DNA from: JAUWPO01 sp965603285
Lineage (GTDB): Bacteria; Chloroflexota; Anaerolineae; Anaerolineales; UBA4823
Assembly: GCA_965603285.1 (NCBI GenBank)
Contig: CBFDCK010000012.1
Coordinates: 1-41,272 of the forward strand
Length of the DNA stretch: 41,272 nt
Reading direction: 5' to 3'
The notes below the pieces were generated by a model. The model was not told the DNA's origin. It saw nothing but the letters and a program-made list of their open reading frames with translations, and did not search any database. Made by a program: the position numbers and the translations under genes. Shown here piece by piece: positions 7,023-16,282 of this stretch (position 1 is its first letter; each line of letters opens with the position of its first letter).

Positions 7023-9278
7023 TCAAGGAATGATCCCGTAATAAACCTTATTACCGATTGCCAAGAAGAAATTGCGTTTTACTGGATCGACTGCAAACGC
7101 AGTCGCTTCTCCATTTGCCAGAGATTGGTGGGACTTATATTGTTTCTGGTATGCCAGGTTGCGAAGACTGAATTGGTATATGGAGCGGCTTTGTGGTTCT
7201 AAAAAGAATAGAGAGGGGTCTGGTGGAGGGTTTAGGAGGATTTGGGTAAATGGATCGGTCGGAGTCATAGTTGTATTTTCATATCCGGGTCGCAAATCTT
7301 CATATTCTAGTTCTGAGCATCGCGTCGGAATCACTTCCAGACCGCTGAAAACACACAAGGTTAAACTGCCATCATTGTGCAACAAATATAGCTCATCATT
7401 GTTCATCGTCAATTCTACAACATCCTCTAACCGTGGAATCTCGGCGTTAAAGAACAACTGCGGCTCATGTCTAAATTCCCCGAACCAATAAATCCATACT
7501 GCATTGGATTGTGGGTCTACCACATACACATCACCCAGACTGATCGTCACGGCTGCTAGATCATCTAACGACGTGTTTGGAGGGGCTGAAAGAGTTCCTG
7601 CTTTAGGGACCTCTCCTGGATTACAAAACAGCACATTTCCAGATGAGTCAAACACAACTAATTCCGCATCTGGCTGGTATCCCTCAGACCAACGGGCGAT
7701 ATCAATCAGCGGTCCTACCAGATTATCCCCTTCAACTCCTGGACCACATTGGAAAGATGGGTCAAGCTTATATCCCTGACTGGTCAGTTGAGCGCGAATC
7801 ACATTCCCGATGGTCTCATCCAGCATATAAAGATCGTTATCTATTACGACCATGCGACTAATTTGGGCTGAATCCGGCAAACCACCAACAATCGCAGGTT
7901 GGAAATTGACGCGCTTGACAATATCCATCTCATCCAAAATACTGGTTGCGTTTGCCCGTATCGCCAGAGTTTCAGGTGTTATATCGATCGCTTCAACCTG
8001 ATCCAATGTTTTTAATACCACTTCCCAATTCGCACGTTGAGCTGATAAATCGGTCTGACTCTCCGCCTCAAGCGTTAACTCCTGCACTCGAGTATACAAA
8101 ACCTCATACTGAGCAGCACGACCGAGCATAAAATAAGCCACGCTGGCCACAATCACAATAAAGACAGGCACTATCAACGCGATCAGAGCCATTGTCGAAG
8201 AAGGTATTTTCAGGAAGTCTTCAGCAGGTGATATGCGCAGGAGCAGGGGTGGGAAGCTCCTGCCAACGCCTCGAAAGAAACCAGTTAACATCGCTATGAA
8301 GGTCCCCGCAGTTTTCCAGACCGGCGACAAATCGACATTCGCACGCTTTCCAGAGATCTCCTGTTTAGTCCCAACGGCTGGTTCAAAAGCCGTATCATCT
8401 TCTGAGACCTTTTGCTCCTGATTCGCAATCCCTCTTTCGTCCTGGGCAGGAGCATAATCTTGAGACACGGGTGGTGCTGCCTGGGCTCCACGGAGTCCTA
8501 CAATTGTCCCAGCAGCGACTTCAACTTGCTGTTTAGAAATTTGGGGTGATTCTGGATGGGTTTCCGGAGATGCTGCTTTCGCACTTGAGATAAATATTTT
8601 TCCATCGCCCTCTTTTGCCTGGATAAGGACCGCATTTGTATCAGGGTCAGATTGATCAAACAAACGTCGCCTGAGACCCACCGGACCTCCTTCATTCATT
8701 TCGTCGAGGGTCTCAATGTTCCAGGATGAGGATGGTTGCGCTGCCAACAATAGTGCTTCATCCGGGCCTAGGTCAGCCTGGTAATAACTGATCGGTGTGC
8801 TGCGCCCCTGACCAAGCCCGCGCCCAATCATGGATGGATCGTATAGATGCTGTACAAGACCGGTTTTGATCAAGAACGCGCTCATTGGTCCGGATTGAGT
8901 CAGATAGAATTGTTCTCCGCGCAAGACTGCCGCTGATAGCCACCCAATACCTTGTTGACCTTTGCGGGCATAACGCAGATTTATCTCCAGAAGTATTCTG
9001 TTAAGCTCCTCAGTTATCCTACGTACAGCAGCAGTAGAAGAGCCCGGAGTTTTAAAATAGATTTCCGCCAAATATACCAAAAGTTGATCCTGCTGGTCTG
9101 GGCGTAATAATTCGTCCCCGGTCATCACAAGATACAAGATCAGGCGGTCTACCTTGCGACTGCGGGTTGCACGACCTGCCGCTTCGGCAACGTGCAGGCT
9201 GTAAAATCCGGTTTGTTCTCTTCCCTCAGATTTAGAGATGGGGTAAAGGGTTAGATCCATAGTCATAGACATGAGCAA
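7023..9278 (-). CDS. PP2C-like pseudo-phosphatase with transmembrane helix and extracytoplasmic beta-propeller-like domain
   Basis: The open frame of 751 codons begins with a TTG at 9278; ATG codons at 9272, 9266 and 9260 are also possible starts. Residues about 10-200 resemble a PP2C/SpoIIE-type phosphatase (AVLRGEQFYLTQSGPMSAF, then LGPDEALLLAAQP), but the usual DG-GG and other metal-binding Asp motifs are not recognisable, so it may be catalytically dead. A Pro/Gln-rich linker follows, then one transmembrane helix at about 361-385, a coiled-coil-like segment at about 390-440, and a C-terminal repeat region of beta-propeller character (YMLDETIGNVIRAQ, then VYVVDPQSNAVWIYWFGEF). Proteins with this layout occur in Anaerolineae but are uncharacterised. 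It ends 49 bases from the convergent FHA gene, suggesting a related signalling role. On the minus strand a TATAGT box lies just upstream of the starts. Confidence 0.75.
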   Translation of the reverse strand: MLMSMTMDLTLYPISKSEGREQTGFYSLHVAEAAGRATRSRKVDRLILYLVMTGDELLRPDQQDQLLVYLAEIYFKTPGSSTAAVRRITEELNRILLEINLRYARKGQQGIGWLSAAVLRGEQFYLTQSGPMSAFLIKTGLVQHLYDPSMIGRGLGQGRSTPISYYQADLGPDEALLLAAQPSSSWNIETLDEMNEGGPVGLRRRLFDQSDPDTNAVLIQAKEGDGKIFISSAKAASPETHPESPQISKQQVEVAAGTIVGLRGAQAAPPVSQDYAPAQDERGIANQEQKVSEDDTAFEPAVGTKQEISGKRANVDLSPVWKTAGTFIAMLTGFFRGVGRSFPPLLLRISPAEDFLKIPSSTMALIALIVPVFIVIVASVAYFMLGRAAQYEVLYTRVQELTLEAESQTDLSAQRANWEVVLKTLDQVEAIDITPETLAIRANATSILDEMDIVKRVNFQPAIVGGLPDSAQISRMVVIDNDLYMLDETIGNVIRAQLTSQGYKLDPSFQCGPGVEGDNLVGPLIDIARWSEGYQPDAELVVFDSSGNVLFCNPGEVPKAGTLSAPPNTSLDDLAAVTISLGDVYVVDPQSNAVWIYWFGEFRHEPQLFFNAEIPRLEDVVELTMNNDELYLLHNDGSLTLCVFSGLEVIPTRCSELEYEDLRPGYENTTMTPTDPFTQILLNPPPDPSLFFLEPQSRSIYQFSLRNLAYQKQYKSHQSLANGEATAFAVDPVKRNFFLAIGNKVYYGIIP

Positions 9279-9468
9279 TAAATACTATAGAACAGCGTGA
9301 AATCCTACCTTGGGTGAATCTTAAAAATTTATACTGGTAAAATGCAGTTTACAATGTAGAGAAGGTGATACTGTGTTTGATGTTTCATCTGCTCTTTGGA
9401 AGAACGCATTTTACAATTATTTTCACAAATTATCATACCCGATCCAATATTGAAAAAACAGGAGAAAA

Positions 9469-10503
9469 ATGCATCTCGAACTAGTCCGCAACACTAAAAA
9501 TTTCAACGAACTTGAATCAGAATGGAATGATTTGCTCACTTGTTGTAGTGCAAGTCATGTGCCATTTTTACGCCACGAATTTTTATTTGCCTGGTGGCGA
9601 ACCCTGGGAGGAGGAGAGTGGGAGCATGGGGAGTTGAATATCCTCACAGCCAGGGATGAAGATGACCAATTGATAGCGATTGCGCCATTGTTTTTTACCG
9701 AAAACCATGAAGGCGTTCCGGCATTGATGTTTATCGGAAGCATCGAAATCTCTGATTATCTGGACCTGATCGTCACATCATCCGAAATATCCCAATTCGT
9801 TAGGAACTTACTGGACTTTTTGGATGCCGATCGATCCATCCAATGGCAAGTGCTAGATCTTTATAACATTCCTGAAGATTCACCAACCCTGCCAGCGCTC
9901 AAATCTGAAGCCGGGCAACGGGGCTGGGAATACAAACAAGAGCAACTGCAGCCATGCCCATACATCCCATTACCCGGTGATTGGGAAGCGTACCTAGCAG
10001 CCATCAGCAAAAAACAGCGCCATGAAATACGACGCAAAATCCGGCGCGCAGAAAGCCACCCAGAGTCTGTACGATGGTATATCGTGGAAGATGAAAACAC
10101 ATTGGAAGCCGAAACCGAAGCATTCTTTACTCTGATGTCTCAGGATCCGGAGAAAGAGCTCTTTCTGACAGATGTCATGCGTTCCCAGATGCACGAAATA
10201 ATCCAGGCTGCCTTCCGGGCTGGCTGGCTGCAGTTAACTTTTCTTGAAGTCGCTGGGAGAAAAGCTGCCGGATACCTGAATTTTGACTATGCCGGTCACA
10301 TCTGGTTGTATAACTCTGGTATAAACCTGGAATTCCGAGAACTATCACCGGGATGGGTGTTACTCAGTTATTTGCTCAAGTGGGCGAATGAAAACAAACG
10401 CGAGGTCCTTGATTTCATGCGCGGCGATGAAGCCTACAAATATCGTTTTGGGGGCATCAATCGCTTTGTGGTTCGTGCGACAGTCAGGAGAAAATCGCCT
10501 TAA
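9469..10503 (+). CDS. GNAT-fold acyltransferase of the CelD/BioF2-like family (Acetyltransf_6)
   Basis: Protein of 344 residues with a strong ribosome site (ACAGGAGAAAA) before the ATG. The N-terminal half (HLELVRNTKNFNELESEWND, then HEFLFAWWRTLG) is the typical start of CelD/BioF2-like proteins. The central segment YLAAISKKQRHEIRRKIRRA and the C-terminal GWVLLSYLLKWA and RGDEAYKYRFGG match the GNAT-like C-terminal fold. Family members act in exopolysaccharide or cell-envelope acylation and are related to FemAB aminoacyl transferases. The substrate here is unknown. It lies 59 bases upstream of mobA on the same strand, but no functional link is obvious. Confidence 0.85.
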   Translation: MHLELVRNTKNFNELESEWNDLLTCCSASHVPFLRHEFLFAWWRTLGGGEWEHGELNILTARDEDDQLIAIAPLFFTENHEGVPALMFIGSIEISDYLDLIVTSSEISQFVRNLLDFLDADRSIQWQVLDLYNIPEDSPTLPALKSEAGQRGWEYKQEQLQPCPYIPLPGDWEAYLAAISKKQRHEIRRKIRRAESHPESVRWYIVEDENTLEAETEAFFTLMSQDPEKELFLTDVMRSQMHEIIQAAFRAGWLQLTFLEVAGRKAAGYLNFDYAGHIWLYNSGINLEFRELSPGWVLLSYLLKWANENKREVLDFMRGDEAYKYRFGGINRFVVRATVRRKSP

Positions 10504-10562
10504 CCCAGCACCAAACTTTCCTGCTCTTGTACAAACCTTTAATCAGACCTTGACCAAAAATC

Positions 10563-11210
10563 ATGCTTAAAGAGATGTTTACAATCGTCATTCAGGCGGG
10601 TGGTGAATCGCGCCGCATGGGGCAAGACAAAGCCTTGCTTCCATTCCTGGGACAGCCATTAATCGAACATATCCTGGAGCGCATAAGTGGACTGGCGGAT
10701 GAAATTCTAGTCACCACCAACAACCCGGGCACCCTTCAATTCCTGGGAGTGCCACTGTATCCGGATTTGTTGCCGGACCGGGGGGCTTTAGGGGGGCTTT
10801 ATTCAGCCTTAAGCGCGGCAAGCCACCCATTGGTTGGAATAGTGGCTTGCGATATGCCTTTCCTTAACTCCGACCTGCTCGCTTTCGAACGAGAAAAATT
10901 GATGGAGACCAAAGCCGATGTCGTTATCCCCGAGACAGGCTCAGGTCTGGAGCCGTTCCATGCTGTATACCGCCGGTCTACATGCCTTGAACCGGTCAAA
11001 TCCGCCCTGGATGCCGGAAAGTGGCGAGTAGATGCCTGGTTCTACCAGGTAAAATTGCTTGCCCTCACGAGTGAGGAGATGAGACTCTACGACCCGTATT
11101 TGGTAAGCTTCTGGAACGTAAACACACCTGAGGATTTATCGCACGCCCAGAAGATGGCTATCGAAATTAAAGGCCAAAGAAACAACTTCGAGGATCAAGA
11201 AAATGATTAG
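10563..11210 (+). CDS. mobA: Molybdenum cofactor guanylyltransferase
   Basis: Protein of 215 residues. MobA attaches GMP from GTP to molybdopterin to give the guanine dinucleotide cofactor. The nucleotide-binding signature IQAGGESRRMGQDKALLPF lies at about residues 9-27, followed by LLPDRGALGGLYSAL and the metal-binding VACDMPFLN loop. The C-terminus (SFWNVNTPEDL) is the standard MobA end. Either ATG 10563 or ATG 10575 could be the start; no good ribosome site distinguishes them. No other Moco genes are in the window. Confidence 0.93.
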   Translation: MLKEMFTIVIQAGGESRRMGQDKALLPFLGQPLIEHILERISGLADEILVTTNNPGTLQFLGVPLYPDLLPDRGALGGLYSALSAASHPLVGIVACDMPFLNSDLLAFEREKLMETKADVVIPETGSGLEPFHAVYRRSTCLEPVKSALDAGKWRVDAWFYQVKLLALTSEEMRLYDPYLVSFWNVNTPEDLSHAQKMAIEIKGQRNNFEDQEND

Positions 11211-11250
11211 GGTTTGTAAGAGATCGTGATATACGGTTTTTCAGCGCTCT

Positions 11251-11670
11251 CTATTTCACCAATAATACCGGACAGGTAGCATGTACAACCACTTTCTGAC
11301 TCTGGCTGCCCTGAAGCATGCCCTTCAACTTTCCTTGGCCGCGGGTACCCATCACTATCAAATCAACATTTCGAGTTTCGGCAACCGTAAGGATTGCTTC
11401 TGCGGGATCGTCCTCGAGAATTTCTGTATGTAATTCGCCAGTTATAGAACCGATTTCTTGCTTTGCCTCCTCAAACAATTTTTCGGCATGATCCATACGC
11501 TCCGATATGGCTCTCTGTAAGTATGGCTCACCTAAATAACCAGGTACCGGGTCGTATGCAATAACCACCCACAGATCAGATCCCAGATTGCGCGCAATAC
11601 CACCCGCCAGATTAGCAGCCTTCAGAGAGTGCTCCGAACCATCCACCGCGACCAAAACGTTTTCAAACAT
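11251..11670 (-). CDS. Universal stress protein, UspA family
   Basis: Single-domain USP of 139 residues. The N-terminus MFENVLVAVDGSEHSLKAA and the ATP-binding motif VMGTRGQGKLKGMLQGS (G-2x-G-9x-G-S pattern), with CPVLLVK at the end, place it in the ATP-binding UspA class of small cytoplasmic stress proteins. An AGGAGG site lies about six bases before the ATG. It is convergent with mobA and divergent from the PLP enzyme at 11808. Confidence 0.95.
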   Translation of the reverse strand: MFENVLVAVDGSEHSLKAANLAGGIARNLGSDLWVVIAYDPVPGYLGEPYLQRAISERMDHAEKLFEEAKQEIGSITGELHTEILEDDPAEAILTVAETRNVDLIVMGTRGQGKLKGMLQGSQSQKVVVHATCPVLLVK

Positions 11671-11807
11671 CCTTCGCCTCCTAGCAGATTAGATTATTCC
11701 CAAATTCATGGTATAAAACACCAGATAAAAAACATTTTACACTACTACCACGAAAAAGCAAATTTATATTTGGCGCAGAAAATTCCTGCCGATTGGAGAA
11801 CCCCATA

Positions 11808-13067
11808 ATGACACTGGACATAGCAGCTATCCGAGAGCACTTCCCAGCACTTAAGCACCCAGCAATCTTCTTGGACAATCCTGGCGGTACCCAAATAGTG
11901 CAGCAGAGCATTGATCGGATGAACGAATATTTAGTCGAACACAATGCTAATTTCCATGGGGCTTTTAAGACCAGCCGCGAATCCGATACAGTTTTAGAAG
12001 AAGCCCGCAGCACAGCCGCCGATTTTCTCAACGCTCACCTACCTGAGGAGATCGTCTTCGGGCCTAACATGACTTCACTGACGTTCAACATTAGCCGTTC
12101 TTTAGCCAGAACCTGGAATCCGGGTGACGAGATCGTCCTCACTCGCCTCGATCACGACGCCAATATTACTCCCTGGATCCTGGCGGCAGAAGAAAGAGGA
12201 TGTATTGTGAATTGGGTCGATTTTTACCCTGGAGACGGCACATTGAACATGGAGGAACTACGGGCTGCGCTGGAAGGAAAGCCAAGACTCGTAGCAGTCG
12301 GATACGCCTCCAATGCATTGGGTACCATCAACCCAATCGCAAGGATAACGGAGATGGCGCATGCAGTCGGAGCATTGGTCTACGTTGACGCCGTCCAATT
12401 CGCGCCGCATGGTCCAATTGACGTACAACAATTGGGCTGCGATTTCCTGGTCTGCTCGGCTTATAAATTCTTTGGACCCCATATCGGTTTCCTTTTTGGT
12501 CGCTATGGAATATTGGAGGGCTTAGAAGCATATCGTGTCCGCCCTGCGCCACGAGATCCACCTGGAAAATTCGAGCGAGGGACTAAGAATCATGAAGGCA
12601 TTGCTGGCTTACTGGGCACGTTGGATTATCTGGAATGGCTGGGAGTGACCTTTGGAGAGCAATACCTAGAGAAGTATGACCAACTATTCAGTGGACGCCG
12701 TTTGCGCTTGAAGTGTGCCATGGCTGCTATTCGCGCCTACGAATACGAACTCAGCAGATCTTTGTTAGACATGTTATGTGAAATGCCAGCTGCAACCATC
12801 TACGGTCCGCAAGACGTACGACGCCTTGAAGAGCGTGTGCCGACGTTAAGCTTTACATTGCATGATTGGCAACCACGCCAGGTTGCCGAGGAATTGGACA
12901 AATCAGGAATATACGTTTGGGATGGCAATTTTTACGCCCTGGCAGTGACCGAGCGTCTAAGCCTGGAAGAGGACGGCGGAATGGTGCGTGTCGGAGCGGT
13001 GCACTACAACACAAAGGATGAAATCGTTCAGTTTGGTGAAGCGCTAGCAAGGATTGCTATTAAATAA
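11808..13067 (+). CDS. Class V aminotransferase / cysteine desulfurase-like protein (VC1184 subfamily)
   Basis: PLP enzyme of 419 residues. The N-terminus (IREHFPALKHPAIFLDNPGG) and the motif SAYKFFGPHIGFLFG, with the PLP-binding Lys at about 222, match the 'cysteine desulfurase family protein, VC1184 subfamily'. The region TSLTFNISRSLARTW binds PLP phosphate. The ATG at 11808 is preferred over the in-frame ATG at 11793 because GGAG lies nine bases before it. No conserved active-site Cys loop of SufS/IscS is evident, and no Fe-S assembly genes are nearby, so true cysteine desulfurase activity is unproven. Confidence 0.88.
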   Translation: MTLDIAAIREHFPALKHPAIFLDNPGGTQIVQQSIDRMNEYLVEHNANFHGAFKTSRESDTVLEEARSTAADFLNAHLPEEIVFGPNMTSLTFNISRSLARTWNPGDEIVLTRLDHDANITPWILAAEERGCIVNWVDFYPGDGTLNMEELRAALEGKPRLVAVGYASNALGTINPIARITEMAHAVGALVYVDAVQFAPHGPIDVQQLGCDFLVCSAYKFFGPHIGFLFGRYGILEGLEAYRVRPAPRDPPGKFERGTKNHEGIAGLLGTLDYLEWLGVTFGEQYLEKYDQLFSGRRLRLKCAMAAIRAYEYELSRSLLDMLCEMPAATIYGPQDVRRLEERVPTLSFTLHDWQPRQVAEELDKSGIYVWDGNFYALAVTERLSLEEDGGMVRVGAVHYNTKDEIVQFGEALARIAIK

Positions 13068-13080
13068 CTCGGGATAGCAA

Positions 13081-13098
13081 GAAACTTGATCATGTTTC
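13081..13098. repeat. Inverted repeat between convergent genes
   Basis: GAAAC-T-TGATCA-T-GTTTC is an 18-base near-perfect dyad between the PLP enzyme (+) and the last peptide transporter gene (-). It has no T-run on either side, so a bidirectional terminator role is possible but weakly supported. Confidence 0.35.
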
Positions 13099-13143
13099 CT
13101 GGATTCAACTCTTAAGTACAACGCAGCTCTCTGGTGCAACGCA

Positions 13144-14187
13144 CTAAGAATGATTCTGATGAATCCAACAAGCCGCTTTTTGCTCTCCGACTTCAAAAAA
13201 TGGGGGGTACTCGTTCTCGCAGATTGACCCAACTTTGGCAAAACAGCGCGGGTGGAATGGGCAGCCAGATGGCGGGTCAATCGGGCTGGGCACTCCCCCA
13301 GGTAAAATAATTCGATCCTGGCGGGATTCTTTATTCACGCGTGGGATTGCCGCCATCAGCGCCTTTGTGTAGGGATGCAGCGGGTTCTCAAATAAACTGT
13401 CGGTATCCCCTTCTTCTACAATATGACCCAGATACATCACCGCCACCCGGTTGCTGATGTAGTTGATCACACTCAAATCATGGGCGATGAAGAGATATGT
13501 GAGATTGAACTCGTCTTGCAGCTCTTCAAGCAGGTTGATCACCTGCGCCTGGATAGAGACGTCTAATGATGAAACTGGTTCATCGGCCACGACAAAGCGC
13601 GGACGCATCGCCAGCGCCCGAGCGATACCAATACGCTGCCGCTGACCACCAGAGAACTGGTGGGGGTATGAGTCAATATGACGCTCGCTCAATCCAACAC
13701 GTCTCAATAAACGAAGAACCTCCTCCTCCCGTTCGAGCGGATCTTTTACTCCCCGGTGCTTAAGAGGTGCACTCAGGATATCGCGCACGGTCTTGCGTGG
13801 ATTCAGGGATGAATAGGGATTCTGAAAAATAATCTGAGCAACACGGTGGAAATTAACGTGTTCAATCTTATCTCCTCCATCACTTGAATCGAGCACCATA
13901 TCTCCATCTACCGGCTGACCCTTGTAATAAATTTGCCCTTCTGTAGGTTCGTACAGGCGGGTAAATACCCGACCCAAGGTAGTTTTCCCGCATCCGCTTT
14001 CACCCACTAAGCCTACTGTTTCGCCGTTCCAAATTGATAAATCAACACCATCTACAGCACGGATAACAATTTCTCGCGCCCGTACCAACAGTCTGGCAAG
14101 CAAGCTGGGATGAATGGAAAAATGTTTGTATATGTTCTGCGCCTCAAAGAGCGGTTTTGGGGACTTTCCGGCATCTTTATTTGTCAT
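13144..14187 (-). CDS. Oligopeptide/dipeptide ABC transporter ATP-binding protein (OppF/DppF type)
   Basis: ATPase of 347 residues: Walker A GESGCGKTTLGRV, ABC signature FSGGQRQRIGIARALAM, Walker B RFVVADEPVSSLDVS, switch His IAHDL. The C-terminal oligo_HPY extension with a Cys cluster (CPFHPRCFAKVGSIC) is typical of peptide/nickel importer ATPases and often carries a Fe-S site. The stop of the previous ATPase gene is at 14188, directly adjoining this start, so the two are translationally coupled. It is the last gene of the five-gene operon that begins at 19095. Confidence 0.96.
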   Translation of the reverse strand: MTNKDAGKSPKPLFEAQNIYKHFSIHPSLLARLLVRAREIVIRAVDGVDLSIWNGETVGLVGESGCGKTTLGRVFTRLYEPTEGQIYYKGQPVDGDMVLDSSDGGDKIEHVNFHRVAQIIFQNPYSSLNPRKTVRDILSAPLKHRGVKDPLEREEEVLRLLRRVGLSERHIDSYPHQFSGGQRQRIGIARALAMRPRFVVADEPVSSLDVSIQAQVINLLEELQDEFNLTYLFIAHDLSVINYISNRVAVMYLGHIVEEGDTDSLFENPLHPYTKALMAAIPRVNKESRQDRIILPGGVPSPIDPPSGCPFHPRCFAKVGSICENEYPPFFEVGEQKAACWIHQNHS

Positions 14188-15246
14188 CTATGCCCTCACA
14201 AAGTCACCCCAACCCCAGTTAGCTTCACGGTGAAAATCAATATGCAGCAGGCAGCGGCTCGTGTGATCATTATGTACCGAGAACATGGGTATCGGACCTA
14301 CCTTGCATACATCTTGAGTATATGGGCAGCGCGGCGCGAACGCACAGCCTGCAGGCAAACCCACAAGATCTGGAACATTGCCTGGAATAGGTTGAAGTCG
14401 CTGGTCTCGCTGCGAAATTTGCGGCCGGCATGCCATCAACCCCTGGGAATAAGGATGCTGAGGGTGTTCAACTACCTGGTTAACATTCCCCTGCTCTACA
14501 ATTCGCCCGGCATACATGACCACAATGCGCTGGCAGAACTCGGAAGCCAAACCCAAATCGTGAGTGACCAGAATGATGGCTGTACCGTGATCCCGGTTAA
14601 TGTTTTGCATGAGATCAAGAATCTGGGCTTGAATCGTTACGTCCAGAGCAGTTGTCGGCTCGTCTGCCAGCAATAAGGACGGACCGCACACCAGTGCAAT
14701 CGCTACCAGGGTACGCTGCTGCATACCGCCGGAGAACTGGTGCGGATAGGATGCGTAACGGTCCATCGGAGAAGGAATCCCTACCTCTTCCATGACTTCA
14801 AGCACACGCGATTTTTCGCGCCTTTTTTGAGCTTTATCAAACGGCCACGGGAGACGCCTACCGGGCACGATATGATGCAGTCGCAGCGCTTCACGTATCT
14901 GCTCGCCCACAGTGAAGGCTGGATTCAAGGTTGATTGAGGATCTTGAAAGATCATCGAGATTTTTTTGCCGCGCACAGCACGCATATCTTTTGAATTTAA
15001 ATTCCTAAGATTTTTCCCCTGGTATAGAATTTCTCCCTCCGCAATAAAACCCGGCTTGCGGATCAACCTCAGGATGGAAAGTAAAGCGGTACTTTTTCCA
15101 CAGCCCGATTCGCCGACAATTCCCAAGATCTCCCCTGCCGACAGAGTAAGATCAAATCCATCTAAAGCACGTACATCGCCCCGTTTTGTTGGAAATATTG
15201 TGGTCAAATCCCGAACTGCTAACAAATCAGCCTTGTCCAAAACCAC
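14188..15246 (-). CDS. Oligopeptide/dipeptide ABC transporter ATP-binding protein (OppD/DppD type)
   Basis: ATPase of 352 residues: Walker A GESGCGKSTALLSIL, signature FSGGMQQRTLVAIALV, Walker B SLLLADEPTTALDVT, switch VTHDLGL, and an oligo_HPY tail with CAFAPRCPYTQDVC. It forms a heterodimer with the next ATPase on the cytoplasmic face of the two permeases. It adjoins the OppF-type gene with no gap and lies 49 bases after the OppC-type permease. Confidence 0.96.
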   Translation of the reverse strand: MVLDKADLLAVRDLTTIFPTKRGDVRALDGFDLTLSAGEILGIVGESGCGKSTALLSILRLIRKPGFIAEGEILYQGKNLRNLNSKDMRAVRGKKISMIFQDPQSTLNPAFTVGEQIREALRLHHIVPGRRLPWPFDKAQKRREKSRVLEVMEEVGIPSPMDRYASYPHQFSGGMQQRTLVAIALVCGPSLLLADEPTTALDVTIQAQILDLMQNINRDHGTAIILVTHDLGLASEFCQRIVVMYAGRIVEQGNVNQVVEHPQHPYSQGLMACRPQISQRDQRLQPIPGNVPDLVGLPAGCAFAPRCPYTQDVCKVGPIPMFSVHNDHTSRCLLHIDFHREANWGWGDFVRA

Positions 15247-15295
15247 GCTCCAAAAGAAAACCCTTGTTCACTGGCAGTCTTTCACTCAATGATAA

Positions 15296-16234
15296 TCACT
15301 CGATCTTAAGCCGTGGGTCTAAGATATCTCGCAAGCCTTCCCCAAAAAGATTAATCGATAATACCAACACGACAATTGCTAATCCTGGAATTGTAGAGAC
15401 CCACGGAGCAACCAATATGTAATCCCGTCCGGAAGCCACCATGGAACCCCAGGCTGGGATGTGAGGCGGTATACCCAATCCCAGGAAGCTCAGACTTGCT
15501 TCCATAATGATCATGTAGCCTATCCGCAGGGTGGCAAGCACGAACACCGATTGGATTATGTTGGGAAGGATTTCACGGCTAATAATGGCAGTATGGCTCT
15601 GACCGGTTACCTTTGCCGCTTCCACATACTCTTGGGTCTTTTCCGAAAGCGTCTCCCCGCGCACCAGCCGGAAGAACTCCACCCAACCCTTAAATGTTAA
15701 CGCCAGGATCAAATTAGTAAATCCCGGACCAAGAAATGCCATGACTCCGAAGGCAAAGATCAAAAAAGGAAAAGCCAATAATATGTCTGCGAAGCGCGAA
15801 ACCAGATAGTCAAACCGACCCCGGTAATAACCTGCCACCGTTCCAAGCAGCATCCCTATGATCACCGAAACTGCCACCGAGATTATCCCAACCGCCAGGG
15901 AGATTCGAGCGCCATAAATGACCCGGGTAAGCATATCGCGACCCTGACCATCCGTCCCAAGAGGATGCGCCCAGGTTCCTTCCGCGTACCAAACCGGGGG
16001 TTCCAGGCGCTGGCGAAGATCACCTCGGGTGGGATCATAGACTGTGATCTGTTCAGCGAAAACTGCTGCAAGCAAGTACACAACAATCACAATTCCGCCC
16101 AACATAGCAATATGGTGCTTGCGCAATTCAGAAAAAAACTCGAGCAGATTGCGACGCCATAACCTTAGACGAATCCGCCAGAGATAAACCTGCCGCTCAA
16201 GGGGCGACTCAATATCCGGAACAATTTCCATCAC
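15296..16234 (-). CDS. Peptide ABC transporter permease (OppC/DppC type)
   Basis: Permease of 312 residues. The N-terminal cytoplasmic stretch leads to a first helix (HIAMLGGIVIVVYLLAAVFA), the OppC_N region, followed by HPLGTDGQGRDMLTRVIYGA, a hallmark of OppC/DppC/NikC. The EAA loop (EYVEAAKVTGQSHTAIISREILPN) contacts the ATPases. About six transmembrane helices are predicted. It is co-transcribed with the OppB-type gene 48 bases upstream. Confidence 0.96.
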   Translation of the reverse strand: MMEIVPDIESPLERQVYLWRIRLRLWRRNLLEFFSELRKHHIAMLGGIVIVVYLLAAVFAEQITVYDPTRGDLRQRLEPPVWYAEGTWAHPLGTDGQGRDMLTRVIYGARISLAVGIISVAVSVIIGMLLGTVAGYYRGRFDYLVSRFADILLAFPFLIFAFGVMAFLGPGFTNLILALTFKGWVEFFRLVRGETLSEKTQEYVEAAKVTGQSHTAIISREILPNIIQSVFVLATLRIGYMIIMEASLSFLGLGIPPHIPAWGSMVASGRDYILVAPWVSTIPGLAIVVLVLSINLFGEGLRDILDPRLKIE

Positions 16235-16282
16235 AGCTAACCCTCTTTAAGTATCCTACATTTCGATGTTTTTGATTTCATG

